Below, piece by piece: positions 16,984 through 24,534 of a stretch of 64,000 nucleotides of DNA; position 1 is the stretch's first letter; the number at the start of each line of letters is the position of its first letter. The position numbers and the translations under genes are program-made. The notes under the pieces are model-generated. The model was not told the origin of the DNA. It ran no database searches and saw nothing but the letters and a program-made list of their open reading frames with translations. The stretch is from Streptococcus sp. NPS 308 (GTDB lineage: Bacteria; Bacillota; Bacilli; Lactobacillales; Streptococcaceae), in contig NZ_AP017652.1 in assembly GCF_002355895.1 (NCBI RefSeq), positions 777,001-841,000 on the forward strand, in the 5' to 3' direction.

Positions 16984-17322
16984 ATGCAAGTAATCAAACG
17001 TAATGGAGAAATTGCTGAATTTGATCCAGATAAAATTTACCAAGCTGTCCTAAAAGCAGCTCAAACAGTTTATGTTTTGACTGATGACTTACGTCAAAAC
17101 CTAGCGCAAGTTACTAAAAAAGTCGTTTTGGACTTGGAAGAAGCAAAAGTAGAACGTGCCACTATCAGCATGATCCAGTCAATGGTTGAGCACCGCTTAC
17201 TTGGAGCTGGCTACATTACCATTGCAGAACACTATATATCTTATCGCTTGCAACGTGATTTGGAGAGAAGTGGCTATGGTGATCATATCGCAGTTCATCT
17301 TCATTTTGAACAAATCCGTTAA
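16984..17322 (+). CDS. ATP-cone domain protein
   Basis: A 112-residue protein consisting of an ATP-cone: VIKRNGEIAEFDPDKIYQA, the central EEAKVERATIS and the end IAEHYISYRLQRDLER. ATP-cones bind ATP/dATP and regulate ribonucleotide reductases or NrdR. Standing alone without zinc ribbon or reductase domain, it may be a free allosteric module; function unknown. It lies 11 bp after trmD and is probably cotranscribed. Confidence 0.85.
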   Translation: MQVIKRNGEIAEFDPDKIYQAVLKAAQTVYVLTDDLRQNLAQVTKKVVLDLEEAKVERATISMIQSMVEHRLLGAGYITIAEHYISYRLQRDLERSGYGDHIAVHLHFEQIR

Positions 17323-17326
17323 GAAA

Positions 17327-17361
17327 AAGAGTGGGATGCAAAGAACATCTCACTCTTTCTT
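17327..17361. terminator. Bidirectional terminator between convergent genes
   Basis: Eleven-base stem AAAGAGTGGGA / TCTCACTCTTT with an 11-nt loop. It overlaps the 3' end of the minus-strand gene at 17350. Confidence 0.8.
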
Positions 17362-17670
17362 AAATAGACTTTTCTGAGCTTTTTGTACAGTTGAGGGAAC
17401 GAAACGAAGTCGCTTAATGTCACTGATACGAATGATTCGGGTCACGTTTTTTGAAAAATTTTTGACGATAATTTGTTGGCGATTAGCATCGTGTTTGACA
17501 ATATCACCCGTAAAACTTGTCTCAGCAAGTATGACATGAACAGCCGTCTTTTTCTGGATGGCTTGTTCAATCATAGCAGTGAGGGAGTTATCCTGGATTT
17601 GCGGATGATCATCATTCCCATTGAGAAAACCATGTAGTTTATCTAGAACTAGTTTGAATGTCTGTCTCAT
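17350..17670 (-). CDS. Conserved hypothetical protein with possible Sm-like fold
   Basis: A 106-residue basic protein. Residues 1-40 are helical. Residues 40-95 alternate in a beta pattern (VHVILAETSFTGDIVKHD ... QQIIVKNFSKNVTRIIRISD) resembling Sm/YolD-like small barrels, which would suit RNA binding. That is inference from pattern only. The tail is basic (QKAQKSLFKKE). Convergent with the ATP-cone gene, divergent from ydbC. AGGGAGGA lies before the ATG. Confidence 0.6.
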   Translation of the reverse strand: MRQTFKLVLDKLHGFLNGNDDHPQIQDNSLTAMIEQAIQKKTAVHVILAETSFTGDIVKHDANRQQIIVKNFSKNVTRIIRISDIKRLRFVPSTVQKAQKSLFKKE

Positions 17671-17726
17671 AGAATCCTCCCTTCTTATATATCCACATTA
17701 TATAAAATTTTCTTAAAAACCACAAG

Positions 17727-17739
17727 ATTTTTACGAATA
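17727..17739 (+). promoter_or_regulatory. Competence combox (ComX/SigX promoter) of ydbC
   Basis: TACGAATA at 17732-17739, preceded by a T-tract, is the exact cin-box/combox core recognised by SigX-RNA polymerase. It lies 34 bp before the ydbC ATG. The pneumococcal counterpart of ydbC is, to my knowledge, a late competence gene. Confidence 0.88.
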
Positions 17740-17773
17740 GACTATAGAAAGCATATCACATAAAGGAGTTAAA

Positions 17774-17992
17774 ATGGCAGAATTTACATTTGAGATCGAA
17801 GAACACTTGCTCACCTTGTCTGAAAATGACAAAGGATGGACAAAAGAACTAAATCGCGTTAGCTTTAATGGAGCACCAGCAAAGTTTGATATTCGTTCTT
17901 GGAGTCCTGACCATACTAAAATGGGCAAAGGAATCACGCTTTCCAATGAAGAATTTCAGGTAATGGTCGATGCCTTTAAAGGGGGACAATAA
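17774..17992 (+). CDS. YdbC/PC4-family single-stranded nucleic-acid-binding protein
   Basis: A 72-residue protein of the YdbC family, related to the C-terminal domain of eukaryotic coactivator PC4, a dimeric fold that binds single-stranded DNA. Recognisable parts are KGWTKELNRVSFNGAPAKFD and SPDHTKMGKGITL. The combox upstream makes it a late competence gene, so a role with incoming single-stranded DNA is plausible but unproved. AAAGGAG precedes the ATG. A truncated copy lies at 2542-2697. Confidence 0.9.
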   Translation: MAEFTFEIEEHLLTLSENDKGWTKELNRVSFNGAPAKFDIRSWSPDHTKMGKGITLSNEEFQVMVDAFKGGQ

Positions 17993-18027
17993 AAAGAATC
18001 TTGAGTGCAACTCAAGATTCTTTTTTT
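17993..18027. terminator. Strong terminator after ydbC, bidirectional
   Basis: Stem AGAATCTTGAGT / ACTCAAGATTCT with a short loop and T7. The convergent tetR gene ends at its edge (stop at 18026). Confidence 0.9.
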
Positions 18028-18583
18028 AGGACACAATATAGTCACAGAGAGAAGTCTTAGACAATTGAATGAAAGTCTCTCTATACTCTTCAGGTGGAAT
18101 TGGATTATCTTTACGAATCCAGACTTCAATGAAAGAGATTGCCATGGTCGTAATGATATAAGCGATGTCCTCTTTATTAAAATTATATTTCAGTTGGTAA
18201 TTGACATTCTTTAGTACCCACTCTGAGTATATTCCACGCAGAAATTCCTTCCAACATGGGTCGACTTGTGTGGTATACAAGGTGTTAATAACTTCTCTTT
18301 TTTCGTATATGAGAGGAAGTATATGGTCTGCTAAAAAGCTGATAGGATCTCCATCATTGCTAGGGCAGTACTTATTAAAGACGTTAAAAATGTGCTGATT
18401 GGTCTCTTCGTGAATGTATTCGATAATATCTTCAAAGTTGTTAAAATGCTTTTGATAAATCGCTTGTCGTGAAATACCAGCTTCAGCTGCGATTTCAGTC
18501 ATGGTAAAAGAAGAGCGCAGAGGGTTCTTCTTAGCAAGTGTGATGAGTGAATTAATAATTAAGTCACGAGTATTCTTTGGCAT
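18026..18583 (-). CDS. TetR-family transcriptional regulator
   Basis: A 185-residue protein with a TetR helix-turn-helix at about residues 25-50 (TMTEIAAEAGISRQAIYQKH) and a helical ligand-binding C-terminus. It resembles the DhaS/AcrR-like regulators of streptococci. Ligand and targets are unknown; no transporter is adjacent. A likely extended -10 (TGnTACAAT on the minus strand, about 18703-18708) would give a leader of about 110 nt. Confidence 0.88.
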   Translation of the reverse strand: MPKNTRDLIINSLITLAKKNPLRSSFTMTEIAAEAGISRQAIYQKHFNNFEDIIEYIHEETNQHIFNVFNKYCPSNDGDPISFLADHILPLIYEKREVINTLYTTQVDPCWKEFLRGIYSEWVLKNVNYQLKYNFNKEDIAYIITTMAISFIEVWIRKDNPIPPEEYRETFIQLSKTSLCDYIVS

Positions 18584-18974
18584 GATTTCACCTTTCTATT
18601 TATAATTATTTACAGTTGTTTTTGAATGAAGAAAAATCAGAATGTTCAAGTTAATATAAACAATCAATGAAATTAAATTTTCTGAATCTTTTAGGTAGCT
18701 CTATTGTATCACAAATAATTTATAAAATATAGCTCAATCAGTGAAAATGCGTTTTCTGAAAAGTATACAATTGCTAAGCATTCAAAATCAATGGAAGCTT
18801 ATTCGGTTTGAATCAATTAGAATACTTTTCTACTTTGCATATCGTGAATAGCTGTAATTTGAAGAATAAAACGATTAATATTCATACCGGTATAAGAATA
18901 GTCAAGTAGCTAAATAGTGTACAGTTGATTCTTAGAAAGGAAATAGTCCAGAACAATGGTTCTGGACTATTTTT
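18584..18974. other. Intergenic stretch of about 390 bp, mostly non-coding
   Basis: AT-rich. Holds the presumed tetR promoter. On the minus strand at 18817-18909 there is a short open stretch reading LLDYSYTGMNINRFILQITA and then IHDMQSRKVF before a stop; it has no start signal and may be a gene relic. The right end carries the terminator at 18941-18976. I see no other feature. Confidence 0.5.
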
Positions 18975-18976
18975 TT
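18941..18976. terminator. Terminator between tetR region and bioY
   Basis: Perfect 13-bp stem AATAGTCCAGAAC / GTTCTGGACTATT, 4-nt loop, T7 on the plus strand. On the minus strand it lies just after the bioY stop and has a weaker T-run. Confidence 0.85.
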
Positions 18977-19511
18977 ATCTTGAAAAATATGGAAGACTTT
19001 TCAATCGTTCGAGTAGGGGACGACTAATGAAACTAATGGCAATAATCTTACCAAGATCAGGGAGGATAAAGGGAAGGACACCGACAGCTAGTGCCTTATC
19101 GAATGGCATCCCGGCAAGGAAGTGGAGGCTGAGAATACCTCCTACAAAGACGAGGGAGTCACCCAAGAGGTTGGCTAGGAAAATGCGAATGTAGCCACTA
19201 TTTTGATGGATGAGATAAGATGTAAGTCCAGCATAGACAAGGTCGAACCAAAGATAGCCTGCACTTGGGCCGACTAAAACGTGAAATCCAGCTCCTCCCC
19301 CTGCAAAAACAGGTAAACCAATGGCACCCAGCAAGAGATAGAGAGCTACAGATAGAACAGCTTCTCTGGGTCTAAAAACAGTAGCAATCAGACCGATCGC
19401 AAAGTTTTGCAGAGTGAAGGGGACAGGACCGATAGGGAGACTGATTTGTGCCAATACGGCGATGAGAGCAGCACCGATAGCAGGGATAGCATAGATATGA
19501 GCTTTTTTCAA
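18975..19511 (-). CDS. bioY: Biotin transporter substrate-binding subunit BioY
   Basis: A 178-residue membrane protein with about six hydrophobic segments and the BioY pattern GPVPFTLQNFAIGL and GAGFHVLVGPSAGYLWF. It is the S component of an energy-coupling-factor transporter; the shared EcfAA'T module must be encoded elsewhere. The start is TTG, preceded by GAGG 9 nt upstream. An alternative ATG lies further in and would lose the first segment. Confidence 0.92.
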   Translation of the reverse strand: MKKAHIYAIPAIGAALIAVLAQISLPIGPVPFTLQNFAIGLIATVFRPREAVLSVALYLLLGAIGLPVFAGGGAGFHVLVGPSAGYLWFDLVYAGLTSYLIHQNSGYIRIFLANLLGDSLVFVGGILSLHFLAGMPFDKALAVGVLPFILPDLGKIIAISFISRPLLERLKSLPYFSR

Positions 19512-19513
19512 AA

Positions 19514-19574
19514 CTGTTAACCTCTTTTCAAAATTATAGTAACTATTATACTAATTCAGAAGAAAAAGTCAACC
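19514..19574 (-). promoter_or_regulatory. bioY promoter with possible BirA-type operator
   Basis: Minus-strand promoter: TTGACT, 17-bp spacer, TATAAT (about 19549-19574). Downstream of the -10, the half-sites AGTTACT and AGGTTAACA (19514-19546) form an imperfect inverted pair like Gram-positive biotin-repressor operators and would block the ribosome site as well. Promoter sure; operator tentative. Confidence 0.6.
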
Positions 19575-19622
19575 TATTTTTTATAACAAGGTAACAATTT
19601 TGTATCAGCCGATTTTGCAAGT

Positions 19623-19648
19623 AAAAAGAGACCACATGTGGTCTCTTT
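19623..19648. terminator. Palindromic terminator after gor
   Basis: AAAGAGACCACATGTGGTCTCTTT is a perfect palindrome with A/T flanks, directly after the gor stop on the minus strand. Confidence 0.75.
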
Positions 19649-19654
19649 CGGCAA

Positions 19655-21001
19655 TTAGCGCATGGTCACAAATTCTTCTGAGGCAGTTGGGTGGATAGCT
19701 ACTGTAGCATCAAAGTCCGCCTTGGTTGCTCCCATCTTAATGGCAACAGCGAATCCTTGAATCATCTCATCCACTCCGTAACCAAGTCCGTGAAGTCCAA
19801 CAACTTTTTCATCAGCACCTGCGGTGATGAGTTTGAAGCGAGACTCTTGACGATGGTTTGTAACGGCTGAGTACATAGATGCAAAGCTTGACTTGTAGAC
19901 TTTGATGTTATCTTGGCCGTATTCTTTGATAGCTTGATCCTCAGTTAAACCAACGGTTCCGATTGCTGGGTGGGAGAAGACAACAGTAGGGATAGTCGTG
20001 TAGTCCATCTTAGCATTTGTTTTCCCGTTGAAGATGCGTTCAGATAGGGTGCGTCCTGCCTTGATGGCTACTGGGGTCAGTTCCTTCTCACCAGTAACGT
20101 CTCCAAGGGCGTAGATGCCATCTACAACTGTATTTTGATACTCATCCACTTGGATAAATCCACGTTGGTTGAGTGTGACGCCAGCCTTTTCTAACTCCAG
20201 ACCGTCTACATTTGGACGGCGACCGGTAGCCCAGATAACTTGGCTTGCAGTGTGACTAGAACCGTCTTCAAAATGAATGGTAATACCTTGCTCCGTTTCT
20301 TCGAGCTTGACGGGTACCTTATGTGTGTGCAAAGGTAGCCCTGTTTTTTCCATTTCATTGACAAGTCCTTCAACGATGTAGCTGTCAAAACCACGCAAGG
20401 GACGATCGCGACGGACAAACAAATCCGTTTTTACTCCTAGCGCGTGGAGAACACCTGCTAATTCAACGGCGATATAACCAGCTCCAAGAATCGCAACGGA
20501 TTCAGGAAGTTGCTCCCAAGCAAAGACATCGTCTGAGCTACCACCAAGTTCAGCTCCAGGGATAGTTGGAATGCTTGGACGAGCGCCAGTCGCAATCACG
20601 ATATGTTTGGCACGAATCAATTCACCATTAACGCTGACCGTATGAGCATCAACGAAATGAGCACGACCTTCAATCAAATCAACACCGTTGCGCTTGAAAC
20701 TTCCATCATAAGATGAGCGAGCACGGTCGATGTAGGCTTCACGGTTTTGACGAAGTTTTGCGAAATCAAATTGAACATCTGAACTTGTAAAACCGTAGTC
20801 AGGGCCGTAGTGGTGGAAGCTTTCAGCGATTTGCGCTCCATACCACATGATTTTCTTAGGAACACAGCCAACATTGACGCAGGTTCCACCTAATTTTTTT
20901 TCCTCGATAACAGCTGCTTTAGCACCGTGTTCACCAGCTCGGTTCATAGTGGCAATGCCGCCGCTTCCTCCACCGATGGCGATGATATCATATTCTCTCA
21001 T
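19655..21001 (-). CDS. gor: Glutathione-disulfide reductase
   Basis: A 448-residue class I flavoprotein disulfide reductase. FAD-binding [10 protein letters not shown] is at the N-terminus and the redox-active disulfide is [13 protein letters not shown]. The NADPH-binding Rossmann motif [14 protein letters not shown] is followed by a VRRDRP basic patch. The second FAD motif is YALGDVTG and the dimer-interface end is HPTASEEFV. It reduces oxidised glutathione, which these streptococci import. Start at ATG 21001 (AAGGAG 6-7 nt upstream); an open extension to 21106 is AT-rich and lacks family homology. Upstream lies a ComE-like double repeat. Confidence 0.94.
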   Translation of the reverse strand: MREYDIIAIGGGSGGIATMNRAGEHGAKAAVIEEKKLGGTCVNVGCVPKKIMWYGAQIAESFHHYGPDYGFTSSDVQFDFAKLRQNREAYIDRARSSYDGSFKRNGVDLIEGRAHFVDAHTVSVNGELIRAKHIVIATGARPSIPTIPGAELGGSSDDVFAWEQLPESVAILGAGYIAVELAGVLHALGVKTDLFVRRDRPLRGFDSYIVEGLVNEMEKTGLPLHTHKVPVKLEETEQGITIHFEDGSSHTASQVIWATGRRPNVDGLELEKAGVTLNQRGFIQVDEYQNTVVDGIYALGDVTGEKELTPVAIKAGRTLSERIFNGKTNAKMDYTTIPTVVFSHPAIGTVGLTEDQAIKEYGQDNIKVYKSSFASMYSAVTNHRQESRFKLITAGADEKVVGLHGLGYGVDEMIQGFAVAIKMGATKADFDATVAIHPTASEEFVTMR

Positions 21002-21171
21002 AGAAAACTCCTTAAAGCTTTGATAGTCATATTCTATCGTTTTTATTTTTTGAATGCAAAAATCTGCTACGATAAAAAAAATTATAAAAACGCTTGCCAA
21101 ATTCAAAAAGATATTGTATTATATATCTAGCACAATAATCCAATAAACGAATACCGAACGAAATAATGATC

Positions 21172-21209
21172 CTGAATTGTCATTGTTTCTATCTGAACTG
21201 TCATTGTTT
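21172..21209. promoter_or_regulatory. Direct repeat with 21-bp period, ComE/LytTR-box-like
   Basis: Plus strand: CTGAATTGTCATTGTTT (21172-21188) and CTGAACTGTCATTGTTT (21193-21209), 16 of 17 identical. On the minus strand this reads ACAGTTCAG, 12 bp, ACAATTCAG, which fits the published ComE site pattern aCAnTTcaG-N12-aCAgTTgaG. Minus-strand TATAAT for gor is at 21118-21123, 48 bp away. On the plus strand the second repeat overlaps the -35 of the MacA-like gene. Which direction is controlled is open. Confidence 0.65.
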
Positions 21210-21232
21210 GGGTTTGGTATTTCTGATATAAT
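21204..21232 (+). promoter_or_regulatory. Promoter of the MacAB-like operon
   Basis: TTGTTT at 21204-21209, 17-bp spacer, extended -10 TGATATAAT with TATAAT at 21227-21232. The weak -35 lies inside the direct repeat, as expected for a promoter controlled by a bound regulator. Confidence 0.7.
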
Positions 21233-21268
21233 GGTTTTTGTAAGGCAAAAGAATAAAGGAGCTTAAAA

Positions 21269-22453
21269 ATGAAAAGAAATAAGAAGGCAAAAAAATGGCA
21301 ATTATACACAGCGATTGGTGTTGCCAGTGCTATTGTTATCGGTGCTGCGGGGATTTTGATTTTTAGACAACCTTCCCAGTCAGCAGTCAAGGAGGAAACC
21401 TCTCATATCGTTACTGCTAAGGAAGGTTCTGTTGCTTCATCGGTTCTCTTGTCAGGTACGGTTACAGCAAAAAATGAACAATACGTTTATTTTGATGCTA
21501 GTAAGGGAGATTTAGATGAAATTCTCGTTTCGGTTGGAGACAAGGTCGAAGAAGGGCAAGCTTTGGTCAAATACAGCAGTGCCGATGCCCAAGCTGCCTA
21601 TGATGCAGCCAGTCGAGCAGTTGCAAAGGCCGACCGTCATATCAATGAGTTGAACAAGGCTCGTGAAAATGCAAACTCTGCACCAGTTTCACCACAAGTT
21701 CCAACTGAAGCTGGACTTCCAGAGCAAGCGCCTGCCGAAACTTCTTCCGTATCCTCTATTGATTCTCAAATCAGTGATGCCAAAGATAACCGTGCAGATG
21801 CTGTGGCTCAGCTCAACAAGGCTCAAGCTCAGCTAGATGCTGCAACTGTCCTCAGTACACTAGAAGGGACTGTAGTTGAAGTCAATCGTAATGTTTCCAA
21901 ATCGCCAACAGGTAATAGCCAAGTGGTAGTACATGTCGTAAGTAATGAAAACTTACAGGTCAAAGGGGAACTGTCTGAATACAACCTTGCTAATCTTTCT
22001 GTTGGGCAAGAAGTTACCTTTACTTCGAAGGTTTATCAAGATAAGAGCTGGACAGGTAAAATCAGCTATATTTCTGATTATCCTAAAAACAACGGAGAAG
22101 CAGCAAATGGAGCTCTTGGAGGGAATACTGGATCTAAGTACCCTTATACTGTTGATGTGACTAGCGATATCGGTGAGTTGAAACAAGGCTTCTCAGTCAG
22201 TGTTGAAGTCAAAAACAAAAGTAAAGCCATCCTTGTTCCTTTGACAAGTGTTGTTACCGAAAATGACAAAAACTATGTCTGGCTCGTTGACGACCAGAAA
22301 AAAGCGAAGAAGGTAGAAGTTACTTTGGGGAATGCGGACGCAGACAACCAAGAAATTACTTCAGGTTTGACAGACGGTGCCAAGGTCATCAGTAATCCAA
22401 CATCTTCCTTGGAAGAAGGAAAAGAGGTGAAGGCTGATGAAGAAATTAATTAG
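21269..22453 (+). CDS. MacA-like periplasmic-adaptor (membrane fusion) protein
   Basis: A 394-residue protein with an N-terminal membrane anchor (about residues 12-33) and an extracellular adaptor. The lipoyl halves flank a helical hairpin (about 100-195) with a Pro/Ala/Glu-rich tip, followed by beta-barrel domains (about 200-370). It works with the ATPase and FtsX-type permease encoded next, as in the pneumococcal Spr0693-0695 MacAB-like exporter. Probable substrates are antimicrobial peptides or macrolides. Overlaps the ATPase gene by 17 bp; AAAGGAG before the ATG. Confidence 0.9.
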   Translation: MKRNKKAKKWQLYTAIGVASAIVIGAAGILIFRQPSQSAVKEETSHIVTAKEGSVASSVLLSGTVTAKNEQYVYFDASKGDLDEILVSVGDKVEEGQALVKYSSADAQAAYDAASRAVAKADRHINELNKARENANSAPVSPQVPTEAGLPEQAPAETSSVSSIDSQISDAKDNRADAVAQLNKAQAQLDAATVLSTLEGTVVEVNRNVSKSPTGNSQVVVHVVSNENLQVKGELSEYNLANLSVGQEVTFTSKVYQDKSWTGKISYISDYPKNNGEAANGALGGNTGSKYPYTVDVTSDIGELKQGFSVSVEVKNKSKAILVPLTSVVTENDKNYVWLVDDQKKAKKVEVTLGNADADNQEITSGLTDGAKVISNPTSSLEEGKEVKADEEIN

Positions 22454-23138
22454 TCTAAAAAATATCTGCAGGAGTTATCGAAATGGTGACCAAGAACTGC
22501 AGGTCCTAAAAAATATTAACTTAGAAGTTCAAGAAGGTGAGTTTGTCGCCATTATGGGACCGTCCGGTTCTGGTAAATCTACTTTGATGAATACCATTGG
22601 AATGCTGGATACACCAACCAGTGGAGAGTACTATCTTGAAGGTCAAGAAGTTGCAGGTCTTGGAGAGAAACAACTGGCCAAGGTCCGCAACCAGCAAATC
22701 GGCTTTGTCTTTCAGCAGTTCTTTCTCTTGTCCAAACTCAATGCGCTTCAAAATGTCGAATTGCCCTTGATTTACGCTGGTGTTTCGGCTTCAAAACGAC
22801 GGAAATTGGCTGAGGAATTTCTGGAAAAGGTTGAGCTAACGGAGCGCAGTCATCATTTGCCTTCCGAGTTATCAGGTGGTCAAAAGCAACGTGTAGCGAT
22901 TGCTCGTGCCTTGGTAAACAATCCATCTATCATCCTAGCTGACGAACCGACAGGAGCCTTGGATACCAAGACAGGAAATCAAATCATGCAACTGTTGCTG
23001 GAGTTAAACAAGGAAGGGAAAACCATTATCATGGTCACGCATGAACCTGAGATTGCTGCCTATGCCAAACGCCAGATTGTCATTCGCGATGGTGTTATCT
23101 CATCAGACAGCGCCCCAGTAGAAAAGGAGGAAAACTAA
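22437..23138 (+). CDS. ABC transporter ATPase (MacB/LolD type)
   Basis: A 233-residue ATPase with Walker A GPSGSGKST, Q-loop FVFQQFFLL, signature LSGGQKQRV, Walker B IILADEPTGALD and the switch His in MVTHEPE. This is the class that couples to FtsX-like permeases in mechanotransmission exporters. Translationally coupled to both neighbours (overlap upstream, 1-nt gap downstream). Confidence 0.95.
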   Translation: MKKLISLKNICRSYRNGDQELQVLKNINLEVQEGEFVAIMGPSGSGKSTLMNTIGMLDTPTSGEYYLEGQEVAGLGEKQLAKVRNQQIGFVFQQFFLLSKLNALQNVELPLIYAGVSASKRRKLAEEFLEKVELTERSHHLPSELSGGQKQRVAIARALVNNPSIILADEPTGALDTKTGNQIMQLLLELNKEGKTIIMVTHEPEIAAYAKRQIVIRDGVISSDSAPVEKEEN

Positions 23139-23139
23139 G

Positions 23140-24399
23140 ATGCAGAATCTGAAATTTGCCTTTTCATCTATCATGGCTCATAAGATGCGTTCCTTCCTCA
23201 CCATGATCGGGATTATCATCGGAGTTTCGTCTGTCGTCGTCATCATGGCTCTGGGAGATTCCATGTCTCGTCAGGTCAATAAAAACATGACCAAATCACA
23301 AAAGGATATTCATGTCTTTTTCTCTCCTATCAAGAGCAAGGATGGCTCCTTTACTCAGCGCCAGTCAGCTTTGACGGTCAGTGGGAAAGAAGAGGATGTT
23401 CATGTTGAACCACCAAAACCACTCGAATCTTGGGTCAAGGAGGCTGCCAAACTCAAAGGAGTAGACAGTTACTATGTCACTAACTCGACTAACGTCACCC
23501 TGTCTTATAAGGATAAGAAGGTTGAACGGGCGACTTTGACTGGTGGAAATAGCACCTACATGAACGCAGTTGAAAATGAGATCGTTGCTGGTAGAAGTCT
23601 AAGACCGCAAGACTACAAGGAATTTGCCAGTGTGATTTTGTTGGATGAAGAACTAGCCAAGAGTTTGTTTGATAGTCCAGAAGCTGCGGTTAATCAAGTC
23701 ATCTCTGTCAATGAATTTAGTTACCGTGTGATTGGCGTTTATACAAGTAATGAAGCTAAAACTGCTAAAGCTTTTGGGATTGGTGGTCTTCCAATTACGA
23801 CCAATATCTCTCTCGCAGCTAATTTTAATACTGATGAAATCTCGAACATCGTCTTTCGTGTCAATGATACTAGTCTAACGCAGACCTTGGGTCCAGAGTT
23901 GGCTCGAAAACTGACTGAGATTGCAGGTCTTCAACAAGGGGAGTACCAAGTTGCGGATGCAACTGCCGCCTTCCAAGAGGTACAACAACTATTTGGATTT
24001 ATGACCACTGTTATCAGTGCCATTGCAGGGATTTCACTCTTTGTTGGTGGTACAGGTGTTATGAATATCATGCTGGTTTCGGTGACAGAACGCACGCGTG
24101 AGATTGGTCTGCGGAAGGCTCTCGGAGCTACACGAGCTAATATCTTAGTTCAGTTTTTGATTGAGTCCATGATCTTGACCTTGCTAGGTGGTATCATTGG
24201 CCTAGTTAGTGCAGCAGGCTTGACAATGTTAGCGGGTATCCTATTGCAAAATATGATTGCAGGTATCGAAGTTGGGGTGTCCCTCCCAATTGCTCTCTTT
24301 AGCTTGGCTGTGTCAGCTAGCGTTGGTATGATCTTCGGAGTCCTGCCAGCCAATAAAGCCTCTAAGCTTGATCCAATCGAAGCCCTTCGTTATGAATAA
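23140..24399 (+). CDS. FtsX-like ABC permease (MacB type)
   Basis: A 419-residue permease: one N-terminal membrane segment (FLTMIGIIIGVSSVVVIMAL), a large extracellular domain (about 45-270), then three C-terminal segments in an FtsX domain (GVMNIMLVSVTERTREIGLRKALGA). With the adaptor and ATPase it completes the tripartite exporter. Followed by a terminator. Confidence 0.94.
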   Translation: MQNLKFAFSSIMAHKMRSFLTMIGIIIGVSSVVVIMALGDSMSRQVNKNMTKSQKDIHVFFSPIKSKDGSFTQRQSALTVSGKEEDVHVEPPKPLESWVKEAAKLKGVDSYYVTNSTNVTLSYKDKKVERATLTGGNSTYMNAVENEIVAGRSLRPQDYKEFASVILLDEELAKSLFDSPEAAVNQVISVNEFSYRVIGVYTSNEAKTAKAFGIGGLPITTNISLAANFNTDEISNIVFRVNDTSLTQTLGPELARKLTEIAGLQQGEYQVADATAAFQEVQQLFGFMTTVISAIAGISLFVGGTGVMNIMLVSVTERTREIGLRKALGATRANILVQFLIESMILTLLGGIIGLVSAAGLTMLAGILLQNMIAGIEVGVSLPIALFSLAVSASVGMIFGVLPANKASKLDPIEALRYE

Positions 24400-24410
24400 G
24401 ATATAGAGCA

Positions 24411-24446
24411 GAAAAAACAAGATGGACATTTGTTTGTCTTGTTTTT
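24411..24446 (+). terminator. Terminator of the MacAB-like operon
   Basis: Stem AAAAACAAGA / TCTTGTTTTT with inner GGACA/TGTTT-type pairing and a T5 run. Confidence 0.8.
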
Positions 24447-24534
24447 GTATGGATTTTCCTATCGGAAATCACTAAAAATATGATATAATGAAGTGTTAGA
24501 AAAACAGGTTTCATTAGCCTGGAAAGGAAAAATT

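Noticed and set aside
18745..18775. GAAAATGCGTTTTC palindrome resembling a cre
   Set aside because: Two bases too long for the cre core and no gene start is suitably placed.
18817..18909. Short minus-strand open stretch in the tetR-bioY gap
   Set aside because: About 30 codons with no start signal or recognised family; too weak to call a gene, noted only as a possible relic.
21002..21106. N-terminal extension of glutathione reductase
   Set aside because: AT-rich hydrophobic extension not seen in the family; a good Shine-Dalgarno marks the start at 21001.
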